A stretch of DNA of 64,000 nt, taken from positions 3,906,001-3,970,000 of the forward strand of contig OX596334.1 of assembly GCA_951394405.1 (NCBI GenBank), written 5' to 3'. A model generated the notes under the pieces. The model was given only the letters and a program-made list of their open reading frames with translations, had not been told where the DNA came from and did no database searches. Positions 1 through 11,846 of this stretch are shown one piece after another (position 1 is the stretch's first letter; each line of letters begins with the position of its first letter). Made by a program: the position numbers and the translations under genes. Source of the DNA: Coprinellus micaceus. Taxonomy: Eukaryota; Basidiomycota; Agaricomycetes; Agaricales; Psathyrellaceae.

Positions 1-85
1 GGTACAACACCTGCTCGAGCTCCGACTGAGCAATGAATTCCCAAGGCGGTTGCCCGTCAAGTTCGAATTGCCAATTGTCAGACAT
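1..85 (-). CDS. partial gene, N-terminal 28 codons
   Basis: An ATG at position 85 on the minus strand opens a frame that runs without a stop to the left edge. The product begins MSDNWQFELDGQPPWEF. The composition (acidic, Trp and Pro present, no low complexity) looks like real coding sequence, but 28 residues are not enough to name a family. The rest of the gene lies outside the window. Confidence 0.4.
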   Translation of the reverse strand, partial: MSDNWQFELDGQPPWEFIAQSELEQVLY

Positions 86-2812
86 CACGTAAGTAGACGT
101 CGTCGAAAGAGGGCGCGTAATGGGGTGGTGAACACACACAAAGCTGTTAAAGAAAGCGGGCGTAGTCGTGAATGAAATGAAAATGACAAGGGTAGTGGTG
201 AGTCTGAGGTTGATTTGTGAAGCCAAATTCTTATTTCACTACAAACTCGGCTTCAGGATGTCTGTCTCGAAGGTGATGGGGGTTAAGGAAGGTTGAAGTG
301 CTGCCATCGATTGTGCGGCGGTTAAATAAGTAGTTTCGGAGCAAGTTTTCTGTCAAGATCTTCGCTGGTTCTGGGGCAGGACGAGTAGCCAATGGAGTGT
401 CGCCGAAGGCTCTCGAGGGGACTGATGTCAGGAACTCGTCACAGCATAATTTCCATTTTGCTACGGAGTCTTTACTTAGAATTCCAAGAACCTGGTCGCT
501 GCCAAGTTGGGATGCCCAGATGTAGAATGACTGTATTGCGAAGTCCTAGCCCACTGTCTGACCGACCTGATCACCGCACCACGGCACGGCAAGTCGACGT
601 CTGTAGATTCCGATAGACACCCAGACCCCTGCGTTCGGAAATTGGGCCAGAAGCCGGTAATACTAAGACCGTGCCCAGGCATGTCTGGCTTAACATGAAG
701 AACCTAGGAATGAGTCGGTTGGATTGAAGGTCGAGGCACGAAAGAGGACCAACTCACCTTGGCGCATGTGCCGATGGGGCGAGGGTGAGAGCTGGGAGGA
801 GGAGCCTGCTACGGCGTGGGTCGAGGGCGCGTATAAATCCCCGATTCCCAAAACCATCGCCAGGAGGATGATAAGAGCAGCGTTGTGAGGAGTCCAGGGT
901 ATCGACGATGGCTTCATCGGTTCATCGGTCCAAATTGGCGATGCGACGGAACTAGAGGCAAGTGCGTGTAAAGGGATCCGTGGGGATTGGAGGCTGGATA
1001 TCCCAAATCTCAGTCAAGGGGTTGGAAGGCGATTGGAGGTTTGGTAGAGTCGCACTGCGCAGAGCTTTGCCAAGATGATTCTGTTCAGCCAATATCTCGA
1101 GAGGGAGTATAGACATGCTCACCTGTATCCACCTTACGACCTTTACGTCGAATTAGTAATCCGAGCGAGGCTGAGATCGCATGCGAGCTTCGAGGGGCCC
1201 TGTTCGGGTTGAGCCCTGGCGAGGATACGACGTTGTCCAGCCGGGCGTGGCGGGGTGTTGTGAACGCCCGAACCGTCTTCATGGCAGTGAGAGAGTAACA
1301 AGCGCCTGGTTGCGGAAGGGGAGAGAACGTTGGTCGAGGAATGTGGGTGGTTCGGCAAAGCAGGTGGGGTCGTGGTAGACGAACAGTAGAGGGAATGCTA
1401 TGGGTCCCATGAGCCTAGAGTTTGTCACTGGCGTCCCGTTCTGCCGCATATGCCGCGCTACTTGATCCCTCGAACGACTTCCTGCCCTCCTTCCGAGTTG
1501 GCTCGACAGTTGAGGGGGTCGGTATGTCGTTTACTGAACGCGTCAAGGTGCATAGTTCACCCTTGTCTTGGTTCGGTAATGAGGCTGTCCATGTGAGGGA
1601 CGTGCGAAATGGATGCGGTGCATGCTTCACGACCGAGGAGAGACGGTCGGGGGTACGATGTGCCGCATATGAATATGTTGCTGATGGTAGGGCTAGTCGC
1701 TTGGGATTGACGAGAGGAAGTGAATTCATTGCAGGTGATAGGAGGGCTCTAAATCGGTGGTGGGATGCGCTCTGAGGTGATGTAATCGCCGTTACGACAG
1801 CATTCGGGGGATTGCAAGTTTGAGTCACTGGGGAAGTTGTGAAGTTGGCGACTATGGTGAGGGTGTTGGGCTATGCCTGCGACTTCATAAGCCCTTGATT
1901 GACCTCCGTCGACGTAGGTCTGGCCTGGAAGGTCCCCTCTTTGACTCTCCTTCAGGGCAGACTTCGTTCCTGCTCGACCATCGTAGAGCATTGGCGTGTC
2001 TATGAGGAGGGGGGGGGGGATAATTGAGCCGACGCTCCAAGGCGTGGGCGGTCGCGAAAGGAGAGACGTACTGTTTCGCCCCATTTCCGATATACGCGAC
2101 ACAAAGGAGTCGTACACCCATCCCCCGTTGAAGTGGTGCCAGGAGGGAGGGGAGTAATGCAACGTTTCTCAAGATCGGTCGCCAAAGTTGACAGTGGGTG
2201 ATTTCGCGTCTGAAGCACGCGGTAAGCCCTTGGGGAGGGGTCTTGAGGACGGTACGCAGGTGAGAGGGGGAGGGCAGACGTGCTTGAGCGAGGATGGCAG
2301 CATACCTGGCGCGACGAGTCCATTCATATAGATCCCTCTCTTTGTCATCCACATGCAAGATTTGTAGCCTTCTGACCAATGGGAGGTGGATTTGGTAGAA
2401 CGGCTGGGCGCAGAGTCTTGTAGTGCGAAGGGGTGACCGATGAGTCGGACGTCTGCATTGCTGATAGCCGTTGGGTCGTTGTGTTGCCTTAATCTCCTGG
2501 GTCTACGCCCGGCATCCTGGAGCATGACGAGGGGAAGACCTAGTCGGTGAGCAAAGAGAAGAGAGGGCTCTGACTCGCGGGTTGGGTTCATTGGGGTTGT
2601 GGTGGTTGTGGTGGTGAGAGTCTGAGCCGACATGGTCCTTATAGTTGAGACTTTGGGTGCTCTGCCCATTGGCACCAGGGACAAAGCGCCGGCAATTGCC
2701 GGCCTGTCACCCAACTTGGTGGGCTGTGAAATTTGAGCGCTTAAGCGCCAACCCTCTCGTCCTCCCTCTCGGCCTCATGGCCCAAGCGCCCTAACATCCC
2801 ATCGACCAGGAA
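86..2812. other. 2.7 kb with no convincing gene; diverged repeats
   Basis: Only short frames open on both strands at once, which is typical of GC-rich non-coding DNA. A minus-strand frame at 690-917 starts with a signal-peptide-like hydrophobic stretch and contains a GTGAGT donor, but I could not extend it through a good acceptor. The stretch near 1560-1700 read on the minus strand shares words (GTGAAGCATGCACC, then a tATGCACCTT-like word) with plus-strand 16290-16410, suggesting diverged copies of one repeat. The right end carries the hairpin listed at 2673. A minus-strand Thr-rich frame follows that hairpin. Confidence 0.4.
2673..2721. repeat. hairpin with perfect 16-bp palindromic core
   Basis: The core at 2688-2703 is GCCGGCAATTGCCGGC, identical to its own reverse complement. 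It is flanked by CACCAGGGACA on the left and TGTCACCC...TTGGTG on the right, which pair imperfectly to lengthen the stem. The CAATTG/GGCC core recurs in the foldbacks at 7771 and 15625 and in the repeat at 32609. Confidence 0.6.
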
Positions 2813-5800
2813 ATGTCTGATTCGCCACATCATCGGAAGAAAAACAGGCTGCTTACGCTGTTCAGCGGTCTTCGAAAACGGTCCCAATCGCGCAAACCGC
2901 CCACGACCTCGACACAGGACGGCCCCTTACCAATAAAAAAATCAGGTGGCCATACCGGTGGGCGCCCCTGTTGTTCCGAGAGCGGGAAGCTACCTGGAGT
3001 GGAGCATTACCAGATTCCCTCTCTGTCACACCCCTATATTCATGTGGAAGATCGTTCGAACCACCACCACGGTCATACTTGTGAGCGTGAATCGAATCCC
3101 TCCGCTACTAGCCGTTCTGACTCATTGCACAGACAATAGTATACACAATGTGCAAGGAGTCGCAAATATCATTGGCACCGTGACGAATTCGACCTTGTTT
3201 TCGTCGGGAAACGGTGAGCTAGACGGCGACGCTCGTTGTGTAGGCATCATACTGAGGCCCCCGTCAGAAGCAGCCCTGCTCTGGGACACCCTCCCGAAGC
3301 AACGTGATCTTAGCGGCCAGCAGAGCGAGTACTTGGAAGGGAGCCGCGAGGGAACTGTTCAGTACGCCCTAACCTGGGGCGAACACCCAAAGTCGGAGCT
3401 CGCCTTGTTTATCTACGGAGCTGCGGGCGCAGGGAAGTCTACACTCGCCCGCCATCTCACCCACCGCCTCCATGCCACCGGTCGGCTTGCAGCTTCGGTG
3501 TCTCTCAGCGGCATACCCACTGATGCCCGAGGTCCAGAGAGCGTCATAAAGCTGATAGCGCGGGAGATTGGGGAGACGCATCCAGAGGCAATGCCAGCCA
3601 TCCTTGAGGCCATCAGGTTGTGCAAGGGCGCGCCGTTGGAGGACCATTTCGAACGGTTCCTCAAGGACGTCGTGTGTTCTCTGAAGCGTTCACATCCGTT
3701 GGTGGTCCTCTTCGATGCCATTGATGAATGGGAGTCGTACGGCAGTCTTATCAAAGCACTCCCGCGTCTTTACTCCTCGGCGTCGTCGCTCAGATTTATC
3801 TTGTTGGGTCGGCTGGATCCTCGTGAGCGTGGATTCAACGACGCCTCAATACGCCTCTACACACTCCATCCTGTGTCAAAAGGTGTCATGGAACGTTACT
3901 TCGGCCACCAATTCGACAGTGTACGCTGGGACAGCGGGCGACGCCCTTCACCGAGCCAAACAGCCCAGCTCGCCGAGCTTGCTAACGGGCTCTTTATCTG
4001 GGCGTCAATTGTTTGCTCATTGCTGAAGAAGAGGTTGAGCTTCTCCTCCCCCGACCAGACCCTTGAAGCTATCCTTCATTTGCGGCAGCGCCTCGGAGAA
4101 AATGATGGCCTGGCTCGATTATATTACCAGGCGTTTGTGTGGCTTTTCCCTGACCCGGACGCCCAAGCACTCGTACGGAAGTACTTGGGGGCAACGCTGG
4201 TCCTCCAGGAACCTCTCCCAATCACCGATTTCTCCTCGCTCACTGACCTACCGGCACATGCAGCAGAAGAGATTAAATTCGGCCTCACCGCCTTTCAAAT
4301 TCGACAGCCAACAGACCACGAAGGACGTTCCCTGGTGCACCCTGCAGGTGACCTGTTCCATCTGTCGTTGCTGGAGTATCTCCAAAGCACCTCGGCATCC
4401 ACGGATGCTGCCTTCCACATCTCAACCTTTAGCGCACACTCTCACTTGGCTGAATCATGCCTCACGAAATTGCCCCAATTCCTTGCCGCCTCCGGAAACA
4501 TCAGCTCCCTTCCCCTTTCTCCCCGAGAGGAGTACATTGTGAAATACCTAGCCACCCACATTTACAAAGGTACACCCTCAGTGAAGCCTGGGTCAAGTAC
4601 CCGGTGGTTGCGGACAAGGCACCACCACCTTCTTCAACAACTCAGCATTTCACAGTTGCGCCACTGGGGGAACCTTCTTCTTGGCTTGGTGAAGCCTGGC
4701 TGCTCGATACAGGAGGGAGAGTATTCTGGCGACGAGGCAGGGAGGCTGATGCGCGACATAGCGGCGATTCTGGGAGGTGGCTCGGCGATAAGGTCGTTGG
4801 GAATACCTTGTTTGGAGGTGGCGGTTCGTCTCCAACCTGGAGATGCGGAAGCCTGGGGGGCCCTAGGGTGGGCTTACTGGAACGCGGTGGAACACAGCAA
4901 AGATATCGGTGCAGGAGACAAGGCCGTATTGGCCCATCAAAATGCATTGGTCATTGTCGAAGCATCTGGGAGTCCCAATTGGAGCTATGTGCTATTCTCG
5001 CTAGCGACTTCGCTCCACTCTCGTTTCAAGCTTGTCGGGAATACTCGAGACCTGGACCTATCGATATCACTCCACCGAGATGCCCTCGCTCTGCGTCCTC
5101 CGGGCCATAAGCGTCGTGCGATCTCTCTTAACAATTTGGCCCTCGCCCTTAGATCCCGTTTGGAGATCATAGACTCTATCGGCAACATTGATGAAGTAAT
5201 TCATCTGCAGAGAGAGGTTCTACATCTACGCCCACCTGGATATGCATACCGTGCTTCATCTCTCATGAATCTCGCAAGGACCCTCTACTCTCGCTTTCAG
5301 AAGACAACTTCCATTGCCTATTTGGACGAGGCCGTTCGACTGCGCAGGGAAGTGCTGGAACTGCGCCCAACCGGGCATGCAGACCGCGTCACAGCACTCC
5401 AGGACCTTGCAACTTCCCTGGATTCTCGCTTCCAGGTGATGGGATCCATCGCAGACTTAAATGAAGATATTTTCCTGTCTCGCGAAGTGCTAGAACTGCG
5501 CCCACCCGGACATCCGAACCGTGTTTCGGCTCTTCAGGGCCTTGCAACTTCCCTGCATTCTCGCTTTCAGGTGATGGCATCCATCGTTGACTTGAGCGAG
5601 AGTATTCATCTGTACCGGGACACACTGAAGAGCCCCACAATAGATGATGCAGACCGCGCGGCGTATCTCAGCGAGCTGGCATGGAATTTGACCTTCCGGT
5701 ATGAAGCCCAAGGACTCGCACAGGACCTTGAAGAGTCAATTTCTCTGGGGCGAGAGTCGCTAGCCCTCCTTCCAGTCGACGACCCTGACCGCTATAATAC

Positions 5801-6110
5801 CTTGGATACGTTAGCGAGGGCCCTCCACTTCGAACCCGAGCACCTCAAAGAAGCTCTCCAGCTGAGTCGAGAGTCAGTTGCTCTCATCTCACCAAGCCGC
5901 CAAGAATATTGTGAGCACCTGATGACCTTAGCCACCATCCTCCTTCGCCACTATGAATCCTCGGGCTCAGTTGAGGAGCTCCGAGAAGCTACTTCAGTTT
6001 GCGCAGAGGCCTTATCAAAGTGCCTTCCGAATCATCTGCTTCGTCCAAAATTCCTCGACCTCCGGGCCAAACTGGCGGAGGCAAAATCCTCTTCCCCTTC
6101 CCAACTTTGA
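2813..6110 (+). CDS. NACHT-TPR STAND protein (NLR-like), intact
   Basis: Two exons, 2813-3080 and 3133-6110, joined by a 52-nt intron (GTGAGC...CACAG) that puts both exons in one frame: 1,081 residues. The first 90 residues are basic then His/Pro-rich. A P-loop NTPase follows: Walker A YGAAGAGKST near residue 186 and Walker B LVVLFDAIDEWE near 280. From about residue 650 to the end are TPR units of about 45 residues with the signature LxREvLeLRPPGH...R...L..LA.sL.sRFQ; I count five full units before a diverged C-terminal set. Known of the family: fungal STAND proteins are candidate non-self recognition and cell-death switches, with the repeats as the sensor. No effector domain is recognisable at the N-terminus. 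The paralogue at 36-40 kb shares the exon-1/exon-2 splice position, which supports this model. Confidence 0.85.
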
Positions 6111-6369
6111 ATCCTGACCTTCTCCCCTCCCAAACTACTACACCACGGACCTCGCTCTGCTATCTCTCTCTCTATTTGTTTATATCATATATGTATTCCC
6201 CCACTTCGCGTGGTCAGCTATCTATCGTTGCGTTTCCATGTTCCTCGCTTAAATATATACGTGGATATTCCTTTCTCGTTAACCTAGTCTAACCCGTTAC
6301 TAGTTTACTCGCCCTATGCATCGTCCCCCATATCCGTACGTATCTATTCGCCTTCGTTCTACCCGTACC

Positions 6370-6389
6370 TAGTACATACATATGTACTA
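6370..6389. repeat. perfect short inverted repeat
   Basis: TAGTACATA and TATGTACTA are exact reverse complements separated by two bases, about 260 bases after the stop codon of the NACHT-TPR gene. It could mark the 3' end region of that transcript, but with no other evidence this is only a structural note. Confidence 0.4.
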
Positions 6390-7770
6390 TATTAGATCCC
6401 CTTCCCATCATGAACGAGGCCCCGTTGACTCTTCACAGGGCCGCATTCGACCAGCTGAGGCCTGATAGGGCGCGCAGCACGATGGGTCAATCTCGGTCGA
6501 GATTGCTGCATTCACGCCGCAACGGACGATCGAGTTTGGTAGGGAGCCGAGCGCGCTGAGGAGGACTACTGGAGATTCAGCGGGGGCTCGCTCCGGTGAG
6601 ATTTGATTGGAAGGCGCAATGGGGAGTGAGGATTCGGAAGAGCGAGGGCGAGGGCGATTGCACAGCGTTTCGGGCCAGGAAGACATGTGGTTCTGATCGT
6701 TCTTGAAGTGGGGGGCGTTGCCGGTAGCCCCTCCAATCGTACCTTCCTTTGCTTGGAGAACGCCAGCCCAATCTGTGGCCGCCCGAGCGCCGAGAGTCCG
6801 TCCAACAACGGTCAGGTCAAGAGGACCGAACTAGAGGCATGCGGGGCGGGAGACGAGCCCCTGGACGGCTCGGTGGGTCCCGCGGGTATAGTCGAACGTC
6901 TCGGGACCAACGGGCGACATACTTGCATCGAAAGTTCCGGACTGGAGAAGAGGCGTGGACGATTGTAGTACAGAGCACGGAGAATATAAAGGCCAGAGGG
7001 AGACAGAGTGCAAGGGAGGCAGAGTCCAGGGGTGGACTCATTGGGGGGCGTGTTGGAGAGCGAAGTGGGACGGCCGTCGGAAGGGCTAGCTTAGGTGGGG
7101 TCCTCCAGCAATGGCTAATTCTTGACGCTGTTCGTTTCTCCGTCTCTACAACCCGTGAGCCAGTGCCGACGAGCTGTAGCGCTTTACTCAGGGGGAGGCG
7201 GGGTGGATATCCATGCGAGGTAAATGAGTTACTTGCCGATATACGGGTACATAGATAGAGAGGGTTACACACTGTTCGTACTCCTGACCTCAGGGATGCG
7301 TCCGGGCCCGTGCTTCTCAGCGTGGTGAGTAGAGATGTTTGGGGTTTGCCCATTACAAGGTGGACTGCGTGCTGACGAGATTCGGTCAAAAGGCTGGGAG
7401 GTTAGTGGTCGGGACTAACGAGGAGGCGGGAGGGCGCTCACCAAAGTACCCACACCTAAATATCCGACGAGTATGGCCCCATTGAGATCTCCTCCCTTCA
7501 CCTCTTGTACCCAGTCCTCCTACCAGCCCGTTTATAATTCATGGGAATGTCACGATTGGGTCTATCGAGAGAGCCTCGAATGAGAGAGATGATAATGTCC
7601 ATGGCCGAACTTGAAATTGGTCCTCGGAAGGGGGGATAATGGGTGGATGCAAAGCGAGTATTGGTGAAGTACGGCCTTGGGTTGGGCATCGAGTTGTTTG
7701 GGGGACATTATACGTCGGTGACTCGGTGCTGGTTGGGTCGTGCTCATCGTCGTTGTGGTGAGAGAACGCT

Positions 7771-7853
7771 TCAGGGGCACTTCCTAATCAGTGGCCATGC
7801 GTTGTCAGACCATTGATCGCGGCCAATTGCGGCCCAACAGGAAGAGCCCCTGA
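7771..7853. repeat. 83-bp foldback element
   Basis: The ends are TCAGGGGCACTTCCT (7771-7785) and AGGAAGAGCCCCTGA (7839-7853), inverted repeats with one mismatch in 15. The interior contains CCAATTGCGGCC. The left 20 bases are shared exactly with 32609-32628. No clear target-site duplication is seen, so it could be a tiny MITE or a conserved control segment. Confidence 0.6.
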
Positions 7854-8483
7854 CCGATCTTAGCTCCGACCTCCACCACCACGAAGGAACTTCACGCGTC
7901 CACGACGAAGTCCATTCGTCTTCATCGGCGGTCTCCTTATCGACGCGACTCTAGGTAGAACATTGAGCCCAGCCTTCAAATACCATGGAGAGATATCGGG
8001 ACTGGGAGTGAAGAGTGGCAAGGGCGTTGTCGACTTTTCTCTCCCTCACTGTAGGGGAAAGGAGAAAGAGGGATACGAGGAATGGTGCTGGGGTCTGATC
8101 GCGCTGGAATCCGGAGGCTAGACGACGGTGGACCAAAACGTTTCTCCCCTCGAGTCAAAGGCTGCGTTTCCCCGAGTTCAGTCGCCGAGCAGGGCATGAA
8201 GACACCCCCGACCGTACCATCACCTTCACCTTCGTAGTCGCCCTGTTCACCGCTATCTGGGATCTATCGCCGCCAAGCACCCTTTTCAACAAGGCGCACA
8301 CCTGGATAACGGCGGTCGCCCCGCATACACTGTTCGGCCGACTCTGCTTATGAACAGTATCCCGGGTCTTCCTTTCCTTTCAACCGATATAATCCCTCAA
8401 CACGTCCCTCCCGTCCACAACACAATCAATACCGACGCGAAGGACCCAACATCGTTTGGCCGCTGCGCTCCATTCAGTCAGCA

Positions 8484-8857
8484 ATGGCCCAGAGCCTCGA
8501 AATCCTGCAGCCCTGCGGCCTCTGGAACGAGGTCGATGAGCACAAGGAAACAGCGGTCTGTTCGTCTCGCGAGGGTCGGCTAGCTGCGAAGGAACAGTGA
8601 GTATCTCTACTCCCCCGACGACTGCGCAATAACTGATATCGACGTCTCTACGTAGGAATAAGCACTTGGCACGCGTTGCTCATTCCATCCATGTGTCGCC
8701 GAGTGAAGGATGGGAGGAAGAGAGCGACTGCATTCACTCGACCGGGGGATCGAGGGCGAGAGGCGGGTATCGAGACGCGTTTCAGACGACGAATACATCC
8801 CCAGCACACGAAGTCATCCCGCGACGCCTCTCTGCGACAACATCCATGCCAATTTAG
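8484..8857 (+). CDS. short hypothetical protein
   Basis: Two exons, 8484-8596 and 8656-8857, with a 59-nt intron (GTGAGT...TACGTAG) and consistent phase: 104 residues, ending at TAG. The product reads MAQSLEILQPCGLWNEV... and, across the junction, NKHLARVAHSIHVSPSEGW. I have a loose memory of similar HLARxAHxIxxSPxxGW proteins being abundant and of unknown role in Agaricomycetes, but I cannot check it. The second exon drifts into low-similarity Thr/Ser/Arg sequence, so this may be a truncated or decaying copy. Confidence 0.45.
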
Positions 8858-9751
8858 CCATTATCCACTCGAGGTCCTGGCCTCCCCAGTCAGAGCCCTC
8901 CGACTCCCGAAACTCCGAGAGACCATGTCTCACGAACTTTGCACCAAACCGTCACCACCATCGACCATTCGGCCCCTATTCAAGTCGAGCATCGAAAGGA
9001 ACGACAGTCAACGCAGAGCGTCATGCCTCCACTGGACGATTAAGAAGGTTGGGACAGCGTGACGGTCCCTCCCACCACATCGCTACGACGGCGGCTCCGG
9101 TGCACCCGCCGGGCTCGGGGAAGCCACTCCAGTTCGCGAAAAGGCCCTATCGCTGTCCCCACACCATCCTCGGCGCCCCGAGTTCCTGATAACGTAACCT
9201 ATTTCCGTACCCACCAATCGACAAATCGGGAGCCCATGTGGAAGACGGGTACCTGCGGAATCCACCCACCGTTCACTGCTGGTATGTCCTCTGTGATCAT
9301 TCTCAGGCCGTAGGCGAGCCTTGATATAGCATGGGGTGAAATTTTGCTTATATCGGTCCTCGTTCGCCGCGTGCTCAACGTGCCTGCCGCTTCGATTATC
9401 GGAACAGAGGGAGGTGGCCAAGGCGGTGCGAGTGCTAACCAACCCATCTCGTCTTCCTGCCCTCAGTAAGTTGGTCATCTGCCTCTCAGATTGGGTACCC
9501 TTGAGCTCATACGCTTCTTCGCAGGTAATGCATGCCGGTATTAACGTTGTCCACCCTGGCTCTGGCCCACCATCGATCCCAAGTCTTACGTTCAGCCTGA
9601 AGCCTCCATCTTCAGAACCACGATATCGTTCTCTCAGAGCCCCATATGATTCAAATTTGATATTTACCACCGGCTCACAGCCTCAAGTATCTTGTTCTTA
9701 AACCCACCCACCTTCTTCAGGGCTGCAGACCCTGTGTCTCCTCTTTCACCC
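8858..9751. other. 0.9 kb upstream of the acetyltransferase gene
   Basis: Frames are open on both strands but none shows a domain or a coherent splice model. The last 100 bases are AT-rich (ATGATTCAAATTTGATATTTACC) and plausibly hold the promoter of the acetyltransferase gene at 9752. Confidence 0.35.
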
Positions 9752-10683
9752 ATGGCATCTACGGTTTCCTCCCATTGGGACCCCCTCCAATCAAAGAACC
9801 CCCAACTCGAACCTCTCGAGCTCAACCCCATGACAGGAGAGCCCTTCCTCCGTGTGGAGGGCTTCGATGACATCATCATCACCCCCATGCGATGGGAGGA
9901 CGCCACGACGTCCATACCATATATGAACGATCCGAGAGTATACCACTGGATGTCTGGGCCGCCTGTGCCGTACTTACCATGTGAGTCGCTCGTGTACCTT
10001 GCATCGGTGTTCTTCGCAAGTCCTTTGTTCACGTTTATGCTAATATCGATGGCTATGTGCGCTAGCCGACGCTGACCATTGGTGCAACCACGTAATCCCA
10101 CCCCAGAAAGCTACCCTTTCGGACCTCGAAAAGGCCAGGGACCAGCCTGCGCTCATCACCATCGATGCTTGCCCAGTGAATAGTATACGAAAGGTCAACG
10201 AGGATGGGACGGAGCTCTTCATTGGGTCAGTCGATATCCATAGGGTTAATCTCGGGGAGCTCGTTCTTGGGGAAAGCGGTGAGTATGTGGTGGATACGAG
10301 CCGCAAGGAAGAGAATCAGAAGAAAAATGAGGAGAGGGAGGTCGGGGATCCGGAGATCATCTGGGAATTTGGGGGTGCGTTTCTTCCTATTTATCCCACT
10401 ACACGTTCGACCTGAGGGACTGATGCATATCCTTGCAGACTATCTCGCCCCCGCATATCACGGCCGTGGAATCATGACCGCCTGCGTCAAGTCCATCCTC
10501 GCCAAATGGGCCGTCCCACGCATGAACGTGCGCATCGTACGGGTAAGCGTGTTCTCGGGTAACATGGGGAGCCAGAAGGTCTTCTTGAAGAATGGGTTCA
10601 AGCACATCGCAACCCTCCCAGACCATGTGGCTGTAAGGGGGGAGACGAGGACCCTGGAGGTGCTGGAGTGGAGGTTGTCGTGA
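9752..10683 (+). CDS. GNAT-family N-acetyltransferase
   Basis: Three exons, 9752-9980, 10066-10374 and 10439-10683; introns of 85 and 64 nt (GTGAGT...GCTAG and GTGCGT...TTGCAG). Phases agree and the product is 260 residues. The N-terminus contains IIITPMRWEDATTSIPYMNDPRVYHWM, the usual start of the RimJ/RimL-like GNAT fold; the third exon has YHGRGIMTACVKSIL, matching the acetyl-CoA pyrophosphate-binding Q/R-x-x-G-x-G/A motif, and SGNMGSQKVFLKNGF, the conserved alpha-4 Asn/Glu-x-S-x-x-x-x-x-x-x-G-F region. Such enzymes transfer acetyl from acetyl-CoA to amines or protein N-termini; the substrate here cannot be told. The middle exon carries a charged Lys/Glu-rich insert (EENQKKNEEREVGDPE) within the domain. 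Probably cytosolic; no targeting signal seen. Confidence 0.85.
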
Positions 10684-11846
10684 TATTGGGGATGTGCAAG
10701 GTGGTATTACGTGACCCTTCCCTGTGCTCTTTATATTACTTAACGCCCAATTTTGCCTTCTATCAAACTACAGAGCTTACTTTCCTTGACGGCCCCAAGA
10801 CGCCTTGTCGCTCGGGATGGTGACGCCACGCATGGACGAAACACTTGAAGCCCAGGTCATTGATATAGGTAGGTAATACGCAGTGAACCAAAATAAACAC
10901 CTTCCCCCCAATGAGTTGTGATCTCTGTTCCTCGGGAGTCGATCACCTCCCGCCTATATCTCTAGGAGGAGCCTTGTTGATCATGTCGCTTGTATTCGCT
11001 AGGAAGGGACGCCACTTGTGGTTTATTGGGCGACCCTAGGGTATAGTGCGTTTCCTCCTCTGGTGCCACCGCCTCCGGCTGACATTCCATTAGAAGCGCG
11101 GATTAGGGAATGATATTAGCGCGCCCCGACAATTCACGAGTTCAGAGGCTCGAAGTCCACCAGCGATGACACCACTCGTCACACACACCTTGAGCTGACA
11201 AACGTGCCAGTATTGTCTCTGCACCACTGGCTCACTGTCGGCGTACTTTCTACGGCTCGTCCGGCATGGAGACTTTCTCTCCCATGCTCACAAGCACCAT
11301 CCGAGTTCTAACAGTTTACTCGTGTTCTCTGGTCTGAAGCGGGAGCTGGCTCTCAAGTGGTTGCCCCAAAAGTCCACGCCAGCTAGTGCACATTACCGCC
11401 ATATGAACGTAGATGCGAAAGGAGGCGCAACATGGTAAGTAAGGCATAGGCAGCCCTGACACCCAGTTACATCCCGCTGGATCGTTCAAGTATAGTATTA
11501 TGAGAGAGGGCGACAGTACAAGTATGTATTAGGAGGATATTAGGCAAATATTAGGGGTGAAGTCCGACATGTAAATACATTATGCAGGAGGGTTACGAAT
11601 AAAGGAAGTAGACATCTGCGTCGGTCAAGTGTCCGCAGTGATAGCCCTTGGTCGGCGTGGGCAGCCCTAGTGTAGAAAATAAAGTTTGAATAAAGTAATG
11701 AAACAGAAGGGATGGTGGAAAAGAAGGAGTGAGAGCAACCAAGAAATTGGGGGGGATGCCTGTTAGATGGACCACGACAACGGATCTAGTCCTGGTGCGA
11801 CCGCCAGGAGGTAGGACCTTCGGAGGCTCAAACCTCTGCGGCAGAG
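10684..11846. other. 1.2 kb convergent intergenic region
   Basis: Lies between the 3' ends of the acetyltransferase gene and the membrane-protein gene. It contains AT-rich patches typical of polyadenylation regions (TTTATATTACTTAACG, and TAAATACATTATG near 11572) and no supported gene. Confidence 0.5.

Larger units (their letters stand above)
6111..8483. other. 2.4 kb without a convincing gene
   Basis: The first 300 bases are AT-richer (TATATATACGTGG, TTTATATCATATATG) and probably are the 3' untranslated and termination region of the NACHT-TPR gene. The remainder holds only overlapping short frames on both strands. It contains the inverted repeats listed at 6370 and 7771. A minus-strand frame downstream of the 7771 foldback starts MSTTQPAPSHRRIM but has no recognisable domain. 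Confidence 0.4.

Noticed and set aside
1415..1828. 137-codon minus-strand frame with an overlapping 117-codon plus-strand frame
   Set aside because: Both strands open at once, no domain, no splice context, and related words occur in another non-coding stretch (16.3 kb); treated as repeat-derived.
6817..7389. 190-codon minus-strand frame
   Set aside because: Composition is Arg/Ser/Pro-rich without pattern and a 169-codon frame covers the same bases on the other strand; no evidence of coding.
9083..9670. 195-codon minus-strand frame antisense to short plus frames
   Set aside because: No recognisable motif and no consistent exon neighbours; likely chance opening in GC-rich DNA.
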